A stretch of DNA of 64,000 bases, from the NCBI RefSeq assembly GCF_003324565.1, contig NZ_QOLA01000025.1, positions 39,012-103,011 of the forward strand. The letters run 5' to 3'. The notes beneath the pieces were generated by a model. That model was not told the DNA's origin. It did no database searches and was given only the letters and a program-made list of their open reading frames with translations. Every line of letters starts with the position of its first letter. Position 1 is the stretch's first letter. Below are positions 8,924 to 17,584 of the stretch, in pieces. Both the position numbers and the translations under genes were made by a program. This DNA is from Streptomyces sp. SDr-06. GTDB taxonomy: Bacteria > Actinomycetota > Actinomycetes > Streptomycetales > Streptomycetaceae.

Positions 8924-9046
8924 ATCAACGACGAGAAGGTAGCGCGATGCGGGAAAGGGGCCAAGGGCGCACGGAGGCCCCAGGGGCGCGCGGCTGTCAA
9001 CTTGCCCTGCTGCCGCCCGACTTGAGCCCCGCTAGAAGGAAGCGCC

Positions 9047-9604
9047 ATGACCGTGAGATTGCTGCTGATCTCCCCGCCCGCCGGACGGGCACTGCGCGAG
9101 GCGCGCTTCGACGACGGGACCCCGCTGGCCCCCGCCGACCTGACCCGGGCCCGCGAGGCGGCCCCCGAACTCCCCCCGTACGAGCGTCTGTTGACCGCCC
9201 CTTCGGCTCGCTGCCGCCAGACGGCCGGGGTGTTCGGCCGGGACGCGGTGGAGGTGCCCGAGCTGGCTGGTCTGGACGCGGGCCGCTGGCGGGGGAGGCC
9301 CCTGGCCGAGGTGAGCGCCGCGGAGCCGGATGCGGTGGCCGCGTGGCTGAGCGACCCGGCGGCGGCTCCGCACGGCGGCGAATCGGTACGGGAGTTGTGC
9401 GCGAGGGTGACCGGATGGCTGGAGTCCGCCGGGGGCGGACGCACCCTGGCGGTGGTGGAGCCCGAGATCGTACGGGCCCTGGTGCTCACCGCCCTGAACG
9501 CGCCCGGGTCGGCGTTCTGGCGCATCGACGTCCCGCCCCTGACCGCGACGGAGCTGACCGGCCGGGCGGGCCGCTGGAACGTACGGGTGGGCCGGGCCCT
9601 GTGA
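9047..9604 (+). CDS. Histidine-phosphatase-fold protein lacking catalytic histidines
   Basis: 185 residues. The fold is recognisable from the conserved APSARCRQTA (residues 51-60), LDAGRWRGRPLAEV (76-89) and HGGES (109-113) blocks of the phosphoglycerate-mutase/CobC superfamily. However, the N-terminal catalytic RHG motif is replaced by LLISPPAGRA (residues 5-14), and the second catalytic histidine block (normally SHGGVIR) reads VVEPEIVRAL (137-146). Both phospho-accepting and acid histidines are therefore missing. A GAAGGAAG ribosome site precedes the ATG. It is divergent from the riboswitch-controlled cbtBA, so a cobalt/cobalamin link is plausible, but as a binding or regulatory protein rather than a phosphatase. 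Confidence 0.75.
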   Translation: MTVRLLLISPPAGRALREARFDDGTPLAPADLTRAREAAPELPPYERLLTAPSARCRQTAGVFGRDAVEVPELAGLDAGRWRGRPLAEVSAAEPDAVAAWLSDPAAAPHGGESVRELCARVTGWLESAGGGRTLAVVEPEIVRALVLTALNAPGSAFWRIDVPPLTATELTGRAGRWNVRVGRAL

Positions 9605-9639
9605 CACGGGTGCGGCCGGGCCCGGGGTGACCGGACCGG

Positions 9640-10056
9640 TCAGACGGAGAGGGAGATCTCGGTCGACTTGATCAGCGCGACGACCGGGGTGCCGGAGGTG
9701 AGCGCGAGGTCGGCGACGGCGTCCTTGGTGATCGCGGCGGTCAGCTCGCCGCCCCGGACGTCGACCTTGACGGAGGCCATGGCGCCGCCGGTGGCGATGT
9801 CGGCGACGGTGCCCGGGATCTGGTTGCGGATGGACAGGCCCTCGACCGGGCCGGTGGCGAGCGAGACCTCGGTGGACTTGACCAGTGCCGTGACCGCGGA
9901 CCCCTCGGCGAGGCCGAGCTCCTTGACGGCCTCCAGGGTGATCGCGGCCGTGACGACCTGGCCGCCGTTGAGCCGGACCTTGACGGTCGCCATGACCTCG
10001 CCGGGAGTGATGGCGGTGACGGTTCCGGCGATCTGGTTGCGGATGCTCAGGCTCAT
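9640..10056 (-). CDS. Molbindin-type molybdopterin/molybdate-binding protein (two Mop/TOBE domains)
   Basis: 138 residues made of two similar ~68-residue halves, each beginning SIRNQI(A/P)GTV and ending K-S-T-E-(V/I)-S-L. This is the di-Mop (TOBE) arrangement of molbindins, which bind molybdate or tungstate oxyanions in the cytoplasm as storage or homeostasis proteins. I choose the ATG at 10056, 9 bases after a GAGG. A GTG at 10071 is in frame but contains that ribosome site. It converges with the phosphatase-like gene, 35 bp apart. Confidence 0.88.
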   Translation of the reverse strand: MSLSIRNQIAGTVTAITPGEVMATVKVRLNGGQVVTAAITLEAVKELGLAEGSAVTALVKSTEVSLATGPVEGLSIRNQIPGTVADIATGGAMASVKVDVRGGELTAAITKDAVADLALTSGTPVVALIKSTEISLSV

Positions 10057-10206
10057 GGAGAAACGCCTCACGTAGGGGACAGCGATTTGTCAGGCTTTGA
10101 CCTGCACCATGCCCCACGCTATCGGCGCCAGAAGCCCCCGTCCCGAAGGCCGTCGCATCCGCGAGCCTCGCCCGACAGCGGGGCTGGCAGATCCGGGAAA
10201 ACAAAC

Positions 10207-10233
10207 AACCCCCAGGCCGTGGACCTGGGGGTT
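10207..10233 (-). terminator. Rho-independent terminator of tRNA-Gly
   Basis: Read on the minus strand: AACCCCCAGG, 7-base loop, CCTGGGGGTT, followed by GTTTGTTTT. A 10-bp stem with a U-rich tail, 10 bp past the CCA end of the tRNA. Confidence 0.85.
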
Positions 10234-10243
10234 CATAAAAAAA

Positions 10244-10317
10244 TGGAGCGAGTGACGGGAATCGAACCCGCGCTCTAAGCTTGGGAAGCTTATGTTCTAC
10301 CATTAAACTACACTCGC
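10244..10317 (-). tRNA. tRNA-Gly(CCC)
   Basis: On the minus strand the acceptor GCGAGTG pairs with CACTCGC, followed by discriminator T and an encoded CCA. The anticodon stem TAAGC/GCTTA encloses loop TTCCCAA, giving anticodon CCC (glycine GGG). The T arm is CGGGTTCGATTCCCG. Length is 74 with CCA. It is an isolated tRNA gene with its own terminator. Confidence 0.95.
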
Positions 10318-10546
10318 GTGATCGTTCCCCATGGGGAAGCGGTCGTCGCTCACTCTACCCCATGCTCGGCCCCCGGTGGATTCACCGGGGGCCGTCGTGC
10401 TGTCGAGGGTCGGGATCCCGGTGCGGGCGGGGGGAGTTGGGGCGTACCGTGAAGGGCGTGCGCGCGGTCGGAGTGCCGCGTGGATCGCCGTCCTGTTCAT
10501 CCCCTAATGTGGTGGTTTCTCCGTCCATGCTTGTTGGGGAAGGGAC

Positions 10547-10732
10547 TTGAGCGACTTGATGGACTCGTTGGAGCGCACTGTCGTCCGTTGCGCCGGAGGG
10601 CATGTCTTCGCCACGGATTCGTTTCCGATGCAGCAGCTCGGCACCGAGCGGATCGGGCCCGGCCGGCTGATCCGCTGTCCCCGGTGCGCGCGGCTGCGTC
10701 ATGCCGTGCCGGTGCTGGTCGAACAGCGGTAG
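10547..10732 (+). CDS. Small conserved zinc-ribbon-like protein of unknown function
   Basis: 61 residues. It has a V-R-C-x-x-x-H stretch early and I-R-C-P-R-C-x-R-L-R-H in the second half, a pattern that could hold a zinc ion, but no named family is evident to me. The start is either the TTG at 10547 (GGGAAGGGA close upstream) or the ATG at 10559. It stands alone between the tRNA and dcd. The upstream gap 10318-10546 shows no other recognisable feature. Confidence 0.55.
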   Translation: MSDLMDSLERTVVRCAGGHVFATDSFPMQQLGTERIGPGRLIRCPRCARLRHAVPVLVEQR

Positions 10733-10817
10733 GGCCGGGCCGGTAGCGGCGGTGGACCACAGGCGCGCGGAGCCGTCCGATTGCGGACGGGCCGCGCGCC
10801 TTGCGTATCCTCGGGAC

Positions 10818-11393
10818 GTGCTTCTCTCAGACAAGGACATCCGGGCCGAGATCGACTCCGGGCGGGTACGGATCGATCCCTACGACGAATCCATGGTGCA
10901 GCCGTCGAGCATCGACGTGCGCCTCGACCGCTTCTTCCGGGTGTTCGAGAACCACCGCTACCCGCACATCGACCCCGCCATCGAGCAGGCGGACCTGACG
11001 CGGCTCGTCGAGCCGGACGGGGACGAGGCGTTCATCCTGCACCCCGGGGAGTTCGTGCTCGCGTCGACGTACGAGGTCATCTCGCTCCCCGACGACCTCG
11101 CCAGCCGTCTGGAGGGCAAGAGCTCGCTCGGCCGGCTCGGGCTCGTCACGCACTCCACCGCCGGGTTCATCGACCCCGGCTTCTCCGGCCACGTGACCCT
11201 CGAACTCTCCAACGTCGCCACGCTGCCGATCAAGCTGTGGCCGGGGATGAAGATCGGGCAGCTGTGCCTGTTCCGGCTGAGCTCGTCCGCCGAGGAGCCC
11301 TACGGGTCCGAGCGGTACGGATCCCGCTACCAGGGCCAGCGCGGGCCGACCGCCTCGCGGTCCTTCCTCAATTTCCATCGGACCCAGGTGTGA
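10818..11393 (+). CDS. dcd: dCTP deaminase, probably dUMP-forming (bifunctional)
   Basis: 191 residues, GTG start. Conserved LLSDKDIRAEI start, VQPSSIDVRLD, EGKSSLGRLGL, the active-site block HSTAGFIDPGFSGHVTLELSN with its catalytic Glu, and the QGQRGPT C-terminal loop. It deaminates dCTP. The sequence strongly resembles the mycobacterial enzyme, which also hydrolyses the product to dUMP, so bifunctional activity is likely. It acts in cytosolic dTTP supply. A phosphoribosyltransferase gene starts 2 bases after its stop, implying an operon for nucleotide metabolism. Confidence 0.95.
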   Translation: MLLSDKDIRAEIDSGRVRIDPYDESMVQPSSIDVRLDRFFRVFENHRYPHIDPAIEQADLTRLVEPDGDEAFILHPGEFVLASTYEVISLPDDLASRLEGKSSLGRLGLVTHSTAGFIDPGFSGHVTLELSNVATLPIKLWPGMKIGQLCLFRLSSSAEEPYGSERYGSRYQGQRGPTASRSFLNFHRTQV

Positions 11394-11395
11394 GC

Positions 11396-11902
11396 ATGAA
11401 CGACCAGAACGACGTGCGCGAGAACCTCACCTACGAGAAGTTCGGCGGCGCGATCCGCGAGCTCGCGCAGACCATCGCCGACGACGGCTACGAGCCGGAC
11501 ATCGTGGTGTCCATCGCGCGCGGCGGCGTCTTCGTCGCCGGAGGGCTCGCCTACGCCCTCGACTGCAAGAACATCCACCTGGTGAACGTCGAGTTCTACA
11601 CGGGCGTGGGCACCACGCTGGAAATGCCGGTCATGCTGGCGCCCGTGCCCAACGCCATCGACTTCTCCGGCAAGAAGGTGCTGATCACGGACGACGTGGC
11701 CGACACCGGCAAGACGCTGAAGCTGGTGCACGACTTCTGCCTCGACCACGTCGCCGAGGTCCGCAGCGCCGTGATCTACGAGAAGTCCCACTCCCTCGTG
11801 AAGTGCGAGTACGTGTGGAAGCGCACCGACGAGTGGATCAACTTCCCGTGGTCGGTCGAGCCGCCCGTCGTGCGGCGCGAGGGCCAGGTCCTCGACGCCT
11901 GA
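11396..11902 (+). CDS. Phosphoribosyltransferase (PRPP-binding) family protein
   Basis: 168 residues with the PRTase type I fold. The VSIARGGVFVAGGLAYAL loop and the 13-residue PRPP motif VLITDDVADTGKT are intact. C-terminal IYEKSHSLVKCEYVWKRTDE resembles xanthine/hypoxanthine PRTase-like proteins of actinomycetes. It probably transfers phosphoribose to a purine-type base, but the base is not determinable. It starts 2 bp after dcd and shares its transcript. A perfect 36-base hairpin follows. Confidence 0.82.
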   Translation: MNDQNDVRENLTYEKFGGAIRELAQTIADDGYEPDIVVSIARGGVFVAGGLAYALDCKNIHLVNVEFYTGVGTTLEMPVMLAPVPNAIDFSGKKVLITDDVADTGKTLKLVHDFCLDHVAEVRSAVIYEKSHSLVKCEYVWKRTDEWINFPWSVEPPVVRREGQVLDA

Positions 11903-11922
11903 TCGGCGGCGCGGGAACGGCG

Positions 11923-11958
11923 AAGGGCCCCGCCGGGTCGCGACCCGGCGGGGCCCTT
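11923..11958. terminator. Bidirectional hairpin terminator
   Basis: Perfect 18+18 palindrome: AAGGGCCCCGCCGGGTCG and its complement, with no spacer. It sits between the converging PRTase (ends 11902) and Yip1 (ends 11973) genes and can stop transcription both ways. Confidence 0.82.
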
Positions 11959-11972
11959 GCGCGTGCGTACGG

Positions 11973-12923
11973 CTAGATCGTGCCCAGCTTGATCAGCGAG
12001 AGCAGGGCGATCAGCTGGATCGCGGAGGCGCCCAGCGCCTTCGGCCAGGGCAGGTCGTGGGACTTGCTCACCATCGAGGTGAACAGCGCACCCGCCGCCA
12101 GCCAGGTCGCCCAGCCGAGGACCTGGACCACGCTGTTGTTCCCGCCCAGGAACAGGGCCAGGAGCAGGCGCGGCGCGTCCGTCAGGGACATGATCAGCAT
12201 CGAGAGGCCCACCGTCGGCTGCCACGCGCCGTCGCCGCCGAGCTGGCGGGCCAGGGTGTGGGTGACCGCGCCGAGGATCAGCCCGCCGAGCACGAAGACG
12301 ACGCCGGTTATGAGGACCACCGGGGCCGCCTTGGACAGCGCGGTGCTGATGACGTCCTCGCGGGCCTTGTCGAAGCCGAAGATCGCCAGCATCCCGTAGA
12401 GGAACGTGACGATCAGCGCCGGGCCCCACACCGGGTAGTCCCGCATCTGCCAGAAGGTCGGGCCCGGCCGCGTCACGATGCCGGACAGGAGCTCCTTCCA
12501 GTGCAGCCGGGGCCCGCTGGGCGGGGCCGTGACCGCGCCCGCCCGGTAGGTCGCGCCGTCGCCGTACGGGTCCTCGCCGACACTGAACGCCTGGGTGTGG
12601 CCCGGGTTGTTCGCGTACGGGTCCTGGGCGGGGGCGTAGCCCTGCGGCTGGCCCTGGCCCTGGTAGTACGGGTCGCCGAAGTACTCCGGCTCGTCCTGCT
12701 GCGGATAGGGCTGCCGGTACTGCGGCTGCCCGCCGTACTGCGGCTGTCCCTGCCCGTAACCCTGCGGTCCCTGCTGTGCGTGCCCCTGCCCATGCCCGTA
12801 CTGCGGCTGCTGCCGACTGTCCGGCCATTGCTGTGCCGACGCCTGCTGCTGCCCTTGTCGTTGCGGTTGCCGCGGGCGGCGGTTGTTGTCCCGGCCGCCG
12901 CGTCCGATCCTGAATCCAGCCAC
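11973..12923 (-). CDS. Yip1 family membrane protein with Gln/Gly-rich N-terminal tail
   Basis: 316 residues. Residues 1-~130 are low complexity, rich in Q, G, P and Y (RQPQRQGQQQ, YGGQPQYRQPY repeats). About 145-316 is a Yip1 domain with five membrane helices (WGPALIVTFLYGMLAIFGF, VVLITGVVFVLGGLILGAVT, and others). Bacterial Yip1 proteins have no established function. I use the GTG at 12923; a TTG at 12956 would add 11 residues and neither has a good ribosome site. Monocistronic, between two hairpin terminators. Confidence 0.75.
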   Translation of the reverse strand: MAGFRIGRGGRDNNRRPRQPQRQGQQQASAQQWPDSRQQPQYGHGQGHAQQGPQGYGQGQPQYGGQPQYRQPYPQQDEPEYFGDPYYQGQGQPQGYAPAQDPYANNPGHTQAFSVGEDPYGDGATYRAGAVTAPPSGPRLHWKELLSGIVTRPGPTFWQMRDYPVWGPALIVTFLYGMLAIFGFDKAREDVISTALSKAAPVVLITGVVFVLGGLILGAVTHTLARQLGGDGAWQPTVGLSMLIMSLTDAPRLLLALFLGGNNSVVQVLGWATWLAAGALFTSMVSKSHDLPWPKALGASAIQLIALLSLIKLGTI

Positions 12924-13070
12924 GAATCGAACGTACCTGTTCCGCCGGTACGCCAACCGGGGGCGGCCGGAACCGGGCGCCTTTGCGGCTGAGCTGTGAC
13001 ATCCCCTAGGGGATCCCGGAGCCGTCGCCTCCGCGACTGCCCTTCGGCGGGCCGGCCGCCCTGGCGCAAC

Positions 13071-13114
13071 GGAAAGCGGCCGGTTCCGCCCTCGGGCAGA
13101 ACCGGCCGCTTTCC
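13071..13114 (-). terminator. Hairpin terminator after the Fe-S oxidoreductase gene
   Basis: GGAAAGCGGCCGGTTC and its exact complement with a 12-base loop (16-bp stem), 20 bp past the stop of the gene at 13134. Confidence 0.82.
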
Positions 13115-13133
13115 GTGCGCGGGAGAACCGGCG

Positions 13134-15425
13134 TTACTTCACCGGCTCCGGCTCCGGCTCGTTCTCCGCCTCGGCGGTGCCGGCCGGGTCCACCGGGGTC
13201 TTCACCGAGTCGAGGAGCAGCTGCGCCACATCCACGACCTGGAGGTTCTCCTTGGGCTTGACGCCCGTGGCGGAGCCACTTTCGGATGCAGCCTTCTTGC
13301 CGTTGACGGAGTCCGTCAGCATGACGAGGCAGAACGGGCAGGCCGTCGAGACGATGTCCGGGTTGAGGGACAGGGCCTCGTCGACGCGCTCGTTGTTGAT
13401 GCGCTTGCCGATCCGCTCCTCCATCCACATGCGCGCACCACCGGCGCCGCAGCAGAAGCCGCGCTCCTTGTGGCGGTGCATCTCCTGCTGGCGCAGGCCC
13501 GGGACGGCCGACATGATCTCGCGCGGGGGCGTGTAGACCTTGTTGTGACGGCCCAGGTAGCACGGGTCGTGATACGTGATCAGGCCGTCGACCGGGGTGA
13601 CCGGGACCAGCTTGCCCTCGTCGATGAGGTGCTGGAGCAGCTGCGTGTGGTGGATGACCTCGAACTCGCCGCCCAGCTGCGGGTACTCGTTCGCGATCGT
13701 GTTGAAGCAGTGCGGGCAGGTCGCGACGATCTTCTTCGCGGACTTCGGCTTCTTCGTCGCCGGGTCCTCGTCATCCTCGCCGTACGCCATGTTCAGCATG
13801 GCCACGTTCTCCTGGCCGAGCTGCTGGAACAGCGGCTCGTTGCCCAGGCGGCGGGCGGAGTCACCGGTGCACTTCTCGTCGCCGCCCATGATCGCGAACT
13901 TGACGCCCGCCATGTGCAGCAGTTCCGCGAAGGCCTTGGTGGTCTTCTTCGCCCGGTCCTCCAGGGCGCCCGCGCAGCCGACCCAGTACAGGTAGTCGAC
14001 CTCGGTGAGGTCCTCGATGTCCTGGCCGACGATCGGGACCTCGAAGTCGACCTCCTTGGTCCACTCGACGCGCTGCTTCTTGGCGAGACCCCAGGGGTTG
14101 CCCTTCTTCTCCAGGTTCTTGAGCATCGTGCCCGCCTCGGACGGGAACGCGGACTCGATCATCACCTGGTAGCGGCGCATGTCGACGATGTGGTCGATGT
14201 GCTCGATGTCGACCGGGCACTGCTCGACACAGGCGCCGCACGTGGTGCAGGACCACAGGACGTCGGGGTCGATGACGCCGTTCTCTTCGAGGGTGCCGAT
14301 CAGGGGGCGCTCGGCCTCCGCGAGGGCGGCCGCCGGGACGTTCGCCAGCTGCTCCTCGGTCGCCTTCTCGTTGCCCTCCATGTCCTTGCCGCCGCCCGCG
14401 AGCAGGTACGGGGCCTTGGCGTGCGCGTGGTCGCGCAGGGACATGATCAGGAGCTTGGGGGAGAGCGGCTTGCCCGTGTTCCAGGCGGGGCACTGCGACT
14501 GGCAGCGCCCGCACTCGGTGCAGGTGGAGAAGTCGAGGATGCCCTTCCAGGAGAAGTGCTCGATCTGCGAGACGCCGTAGACGTCGTCCTCGCCCGGGTC
14601 CTCGAAGTCGACCGGCTTGCCGCCCGACGCCATCGGCTGGAGCGCGCCGAGGGCGACACTGCCGTCCGCCTCGCGCTTGAAGAAGATGTTCGGGAAGGCC
14701 AGGAAGCGGTGCCAGGCCACGCCCATGTCGGTCTTGAGCGCGACGGTGATCATCCAGATGAAGGACGTCGCGATCTTCAGGCCCGCGAAGAAGTACGTGA
14801 GGTTCTGCAGCGTGGACAGGTCCATGCCGCGGAACCAGGCGACGACCGGGTACGAGATGAAGAACGAGGCCTCGTAGCCGTCCACGTGGTGCTGGGCGCC
14901 CTCCAGGGCGTGCAGCGTGAAGATGCAGATGCCGACGATGAGGATGACGGCTTCGACGAAGTACGCCTGGCCCGTGTTGGAGCCCGAGAACCTGGACTTG
15001 CGGTCCGGGCGGCCCGGCCGGTTCAGCTGCCGGATGACGATGAGCGTCAGGATGCCGAGCGTGGTCATCGTGCCGAGGAACTCGACGAAGACGTTGTACG
15101 GCGCCCAGTCGCCGATGACCGGCAGGATCCAGTCGGCCTTGAAGAGCTGGCCGATGGCGTTGACGATCGTCAGGAGCAGCGAGAAGAAGCCCACGGCCAC
15201 GAACCAGTGCGCGACGCCGACGATGCCCCACTTGTTCATGCGGGTGTGGCCGAGGAACTCCTTCACCACGGTGACCGCACGCCGGTAGGGATCGGCCGTG
15301 CGGGTGCCGGCGGGCACGGGCTGGCCGAGCCGCACGAAGCGGTAGATCTGCACGAGGGCACGGCCGAACAGCGCTACGCCGACCGCGATTAGGACCAGCG
15401 ACACGATGATCGCGGCGAGTTGCAT
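13134..15425 (-). CDS. Membrane-bound (Fe-S) oxidoreductase, HdrD/GlpC-like with CCG domains
   Basis: 763 residues. The N-terminal ~270 residues hold six membrane helices (NarI-like cytochrome/quinone module; histidines in GVAHWFVAVGFF and LHALEGAQHH could bind haem). Then come two 4Fe-4S motifs, CTECGRCQSQCP and CTTCGACVEQCP, and two cysteine-rich CCG domains (CPHCFNTIANEYP; DPCYLGRHNKVY; CCGAGGARMW). The C terminus is an acidic Glu/Pro tail. This layout passes electrons between a soluble donor (often ETF or a thiol/lactate oxidase) and the quinone pool. Such proteins are conserved in Streptomyces but their donor is not established. A GAGGAG ribosome site precedes the ATG. Confidence 0.88.
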   Translation of the reverse strand: MQLAAIIVSLVLIAVGVALFGRALVQIYRFVRLGQPVPAGTRTADPYRRAVTVVKEFLGHTRMNKWGIVGVAHWFVAVGFFSLLLTIVNAIGQLFKADWILPVIGDWAPYNVFVEFLGTMTTLGILTLIVIRQLNRPGRPDRKSRFSGSNTGQAYFVEAVILIVGICIFTLHALEGAQHHVDGYEASFFISYPVVAWFRGMDLSTLQNLTYFFAGLKIATSFIWMITVALKTDMGVAWHRFLAFPNIFFKREADGSVALGALQPMASGGKPVDFEDPGEDDVYGVSQIEHFSWKGILDFSTCTECGRCQSQCPAWNTGKPLSPKLLIMSLRDHAHAKAPYLLAGGGKDMEGNEKATEEQLANVPAAALAEAERPLIGTLEENGVIDPDVLWSCTTCGACVEQCPVDIEHIDHIVDMRRYQVMIESAFPSEAGTMLKNLEKKGNPWGLAKKQRVEWTKEVDFEVPIVGQDIEDLTEVDYLYWVGCAGALEDRAKKTTKAFAELLHMAGVKFAIMGGDEKCTGDSARRLGNEPLFQQLGQENVAMLNMAYGEDDEDPATKKPKSAKKIVATCPHCFNTIANEYPQLGGEFEVIHHTQLLQHLIDEGKLVPVTPVDGLITYHDPCYLGRHNKVYTPPREIMSAVPGLRQQEMHRHKERGFCCGAGGARMWMEERIGKRINNERVDEALSLNPDIVSTACPFCLVMLTDSVNGKKAASESGSATGVKPKENLQVVDVAQLLLDSVKTPVDPAGTAEAENEPEPEPVK

Positions 15426-15616
15426 GAGGGGGCTCCTCGGGCCTGCGAGGTGGGGTACGGGGGACGGGCTCGAACGGATTACTAAGCAGTAACTTACCCA
15501 GTCCACCTGAGCGTACCCACTTCTACCGCCGCACTGTAGCCGCGCAGGCGGTGATCTGTGTCGCTCAGCGTGCCCTTGGTCGGCGCCGGATATCCATCGT
15601 GTTATTCACCACATAT

Positions 15617-15646
15617 GCGGACATAACAAACTAACTTGTTGTCCGC
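15617..15646. promoter_or_regulatory. AT-rich imperfect palindrome, candidate operator
   Basis: GCGGAC-AT-AACAA, 6 bases, TTGTT-GTCCGC: the arms match except for a 2-base bulge. It lies 18 bp before the epimerase start, in an unusually AT-rich stretch of the divergent gap 15426-15663. The location suits an operator. No regulator is adjacent, so this is inference. Confidence 0.4.
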
Positions 15647-15663
15647 CACGACGATCGAACCGA

Positions 15664-16527
15664 ATGGGCGTCCCCATGACAGCTCCCGCCACGTACCTCG
15701 TCACCGGTGGTGCCGGATTCATCGGCTCGCACCTCGCCGATGCGCTGCTCGGCCAGGGCCACACCGTGCTCGTGCTCGACGACCTGTCCACCGGAGCCCG
15801 CGCCAACCTCGCCGCCGCCTGGTCCGATCCGAGGCTGCGCTTCGTGCGCGGCTCGGTCCTCGACGAGCGCCTGGCCGACGAACTCACCGCCCGCTGCGAC
15901 ACCGTGGTCCACCTCGCGCCGGTGACGGGAGCCATCGGCGCCGCCGCCCTGAGACACGGCCGCCGGCTCCTCATCGCGGCGGCCGACGGCCGGGGCGAGG
16001 CGGACGCGGGCGCCACCGTCGTACGCCACGGCGACACCGTCGGTCCGCGCCAGTCGCCCGGGCACGCCACCCTCCTGACCCGGCTCGTGCGCCGGGCGGT
16101 CGCGGGCGAGCCGCTGGTGGTGCACGGCGACGCCGCCCGCACCTGCCGCTTCCTCGACGTCGCGGACGCCGTCGAGGCGCTGCTCGCCCTGCTCGGCCAC
16201 CCCGGCGCCCCGGGCGCGGAGTTCGACATCGCGGGCGGCGAGGAGATCACCGTGATGGCGCTGGCCGAGCGCACGCTGGCCCGCGCCGGCGGCGCCTCGC
16301 CCATCCGCCACTTCCCCTACGTCGTCGACCGCGTGCCGTACGGGGGGAAGGCGGCGGCCCGGCCGCTCGACGCGACGCGGCTGCGCGAACTGACCGGCTG
16401 GCGGCCCGCCCGCGGCATCGACGACATCCTGGACGCGGCGATCGGGCGGGCCCGCGGCGCCGCCCCCGTCGTGCTGCCCGGACTCCGAGCGCCCGCCGCG
16501 TCGTCGGCCGGGCAGCACCACGGCTGA
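15664..16527 (+). CDS. NAD-dependent epimerase/dehydratase-like protein lacking the catalytic core
   Basis: 287 residues. The N-terminal Rossmann motif TGGAGFIGSHLADALL (residues 14-29) and the dinucleotide loop VLDDLSTG are intact, and the C-terminal substrate half is present (VGPRQ, VHGDAARTCRFLDVADAV, RELTGWRP). The central segment that should carry the S/T and the Y-x-x-x-K catalytic pair is shortened: HLAPVTGAIGAAALRHG runs quickly into GATVVRHGDTVGPRQ. It can probably still bind NAD(P) and perhaps a nucleotide sugar, but not epimerise by the normal mechanism. The start is ATG 15664 or 15676; no clear ribosome site. First gene of a small glycan operon. Confidence 0.78.
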   Translation: MGVPMTAPATYLVTGGAGFIGSHLADALLGQGHTVLVLDDLSTGARANLAAAWSDPRLRFVRGSVLDERLADELTARCDTVVHLAPVTGAIGAAALRHGRRLLIAAADGRGEADAGATVVRHGDTVGPRQSPGHATLLTRLVRRAVAGEPLVVHGDAARTCRFLDVADAVEALLALLGHPGAPGAEFDIAGGEEITVMALAERTLARAGGASPIRHFPYVVDRVPYGGKAAARPLDATRLRELTGWRPARGIDDILDAAIGRARGAAPVVLPGLRAPAASSAGQHHG

Positions 16528-16540
16528 GGGGGCGGCCGAC

Positions 16541-17584
16541 ATGCTGCACGGGCTCGCGGCCGCCACGGCGGCCCTCGTACTGACCGCCCTGCTCGCCGCC
16601 CTGGTCCGCACCCTGATGCTGCGGTTCGGCCGGGCCCGCAGGGGCGACACCACCCCGCACCTGGGCGGCATCGCGGTCGCGCTCGCCACGCTGGGCGTGG
16701 CCTGCGCGGGACCGCTGCTCGGCGTCGCCGAACTCGGCCCGGGTGTCGCGCCGCTGCTGGCCGCGGCCGGCGCGGTCGCACTGCTCGGCCTGATCGGCGA
16801 CCTGCGGCCGCTGGGCGTACGGGTGCGGCTCGTGGCGGAGGCGGCCGCCGCGACCGCGGTGGTCGCGCTGGCCGGGCTGTCGCCGGGCGCGGGCGCGCTC
16901 GCGGTGCTGTGGATCGTGTTCGTCACCAACGCCTTCCAGCTCCTGGACAACTCCGACGGCGCGATGGGCGCGGTCGCCGCCGTCACCGCGCTCGGCCTCG
17001 CGGTGTGCGCCATCGCCGAGGGGCGCCCCGGACACGGGCTCCTCCTGAGCGTGCTCGCCGCCGCCCTCACCGGGTTCCTGCTGCACAACTGGCACCCGGC
17101 CCGCATCCACCTCGGCGACTGCGGCGCGCTCTTCACCGGATTCCTGCTCGCCGCGTCCGCCGTGACCGTGCACGCCGGGGAGCCCGGTGAGCGGACCACC
17201 GCCGAGCTCTTCATGCTCACCCTGGTCGTCCTCACCGACACCCTGCTCGTGCTCGTCTCACGGCGCCGCGCGGGCCGCCCGCTGACGCGCGGCGGCGGCG
17301 ACCACATCGCGCACCGGCTGCGGGGGCTCGGCCTCACCATCCAGGGTTCGGCCGTCGTCCTCGGTGTCGTGTCGCTGGCCGGCACCCTCATCGGGCTCCA
17401 GGTCCACGACGGGCGCGTCGCCCCGGTCGCGGTGCTGCCGCTGGCCCTCGTCGTACCGGTCGCGGTCGTGCTGCTCCTGCGGGTGCCGGTGTACGGGCCC
17501 GCCGCGCGCCGCCGCACCCCGCACGCCCGCACCCCGCAGGAGAGCGCCACCGCCTCCGTCGACCTCGCGGGGGGCCGGGGATGA
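16541..17584 (+). CDS. WecA/MraY-like polyprenyl-phosphate sugar-1-phosphate transferase
   Basis: 347 residues with about ten membrane helices. Family motifs: TTPHLGGIA (first cytoplasmic loop), NAFQLLDNSDG (magnesium-binding), IHLGDCGALF, and GGGDHIAHRL (last cytoplasmic loop). By family it transfers a HexNAc-1-phosphate from a UDP sugar to a lipid phosphate, the first step of a cell-envelope glycan. It begins 13 bp after the epimerase-like gene and overlaps the next gene by ATGA. The LDNSDG variant (rather than LDGLDG) resembles other actinobacterial members; the sugar donor is unknown. Confidence 0.85.
   Translation: MLHGLAAATAALVLTALLAALVRTLMLRFGRARRGDTTPHLGGIAVALATLGVACAGPLLGVAELGPGVAPLLAAAGAVALLGLIGDLRPLGVRVRLVAEAAAATAVVALAGLSPGAGALAVLWIVFVTNAFQLLDNSDGAMGAVAAVTALGLAVCAIAEGRPGHGLLLSVLAAALTGFLLHNWHPARIHLGDCGALFTGFLLAASAVTVHAGEPGERTTAELFMLTLVVLTDTLLVLVSRRRAGRPLTRGGGDHIAHRLRGLGLTIQGSAVVLGVVSLAGTLIGLQVHDGRVAPVAVLPLALVVPVAVVLLLRVPVYGPAARRRTPHARTPQESATASVDLAGGRG

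Noticed and set aside
10207..10317. tRNA-Gly region as a phage or island attachment site
   Set aside because: No integrase gene and no duplicated 3' tRNA fragment is visible nearby; the hairpin beside it is explained as a terminator.
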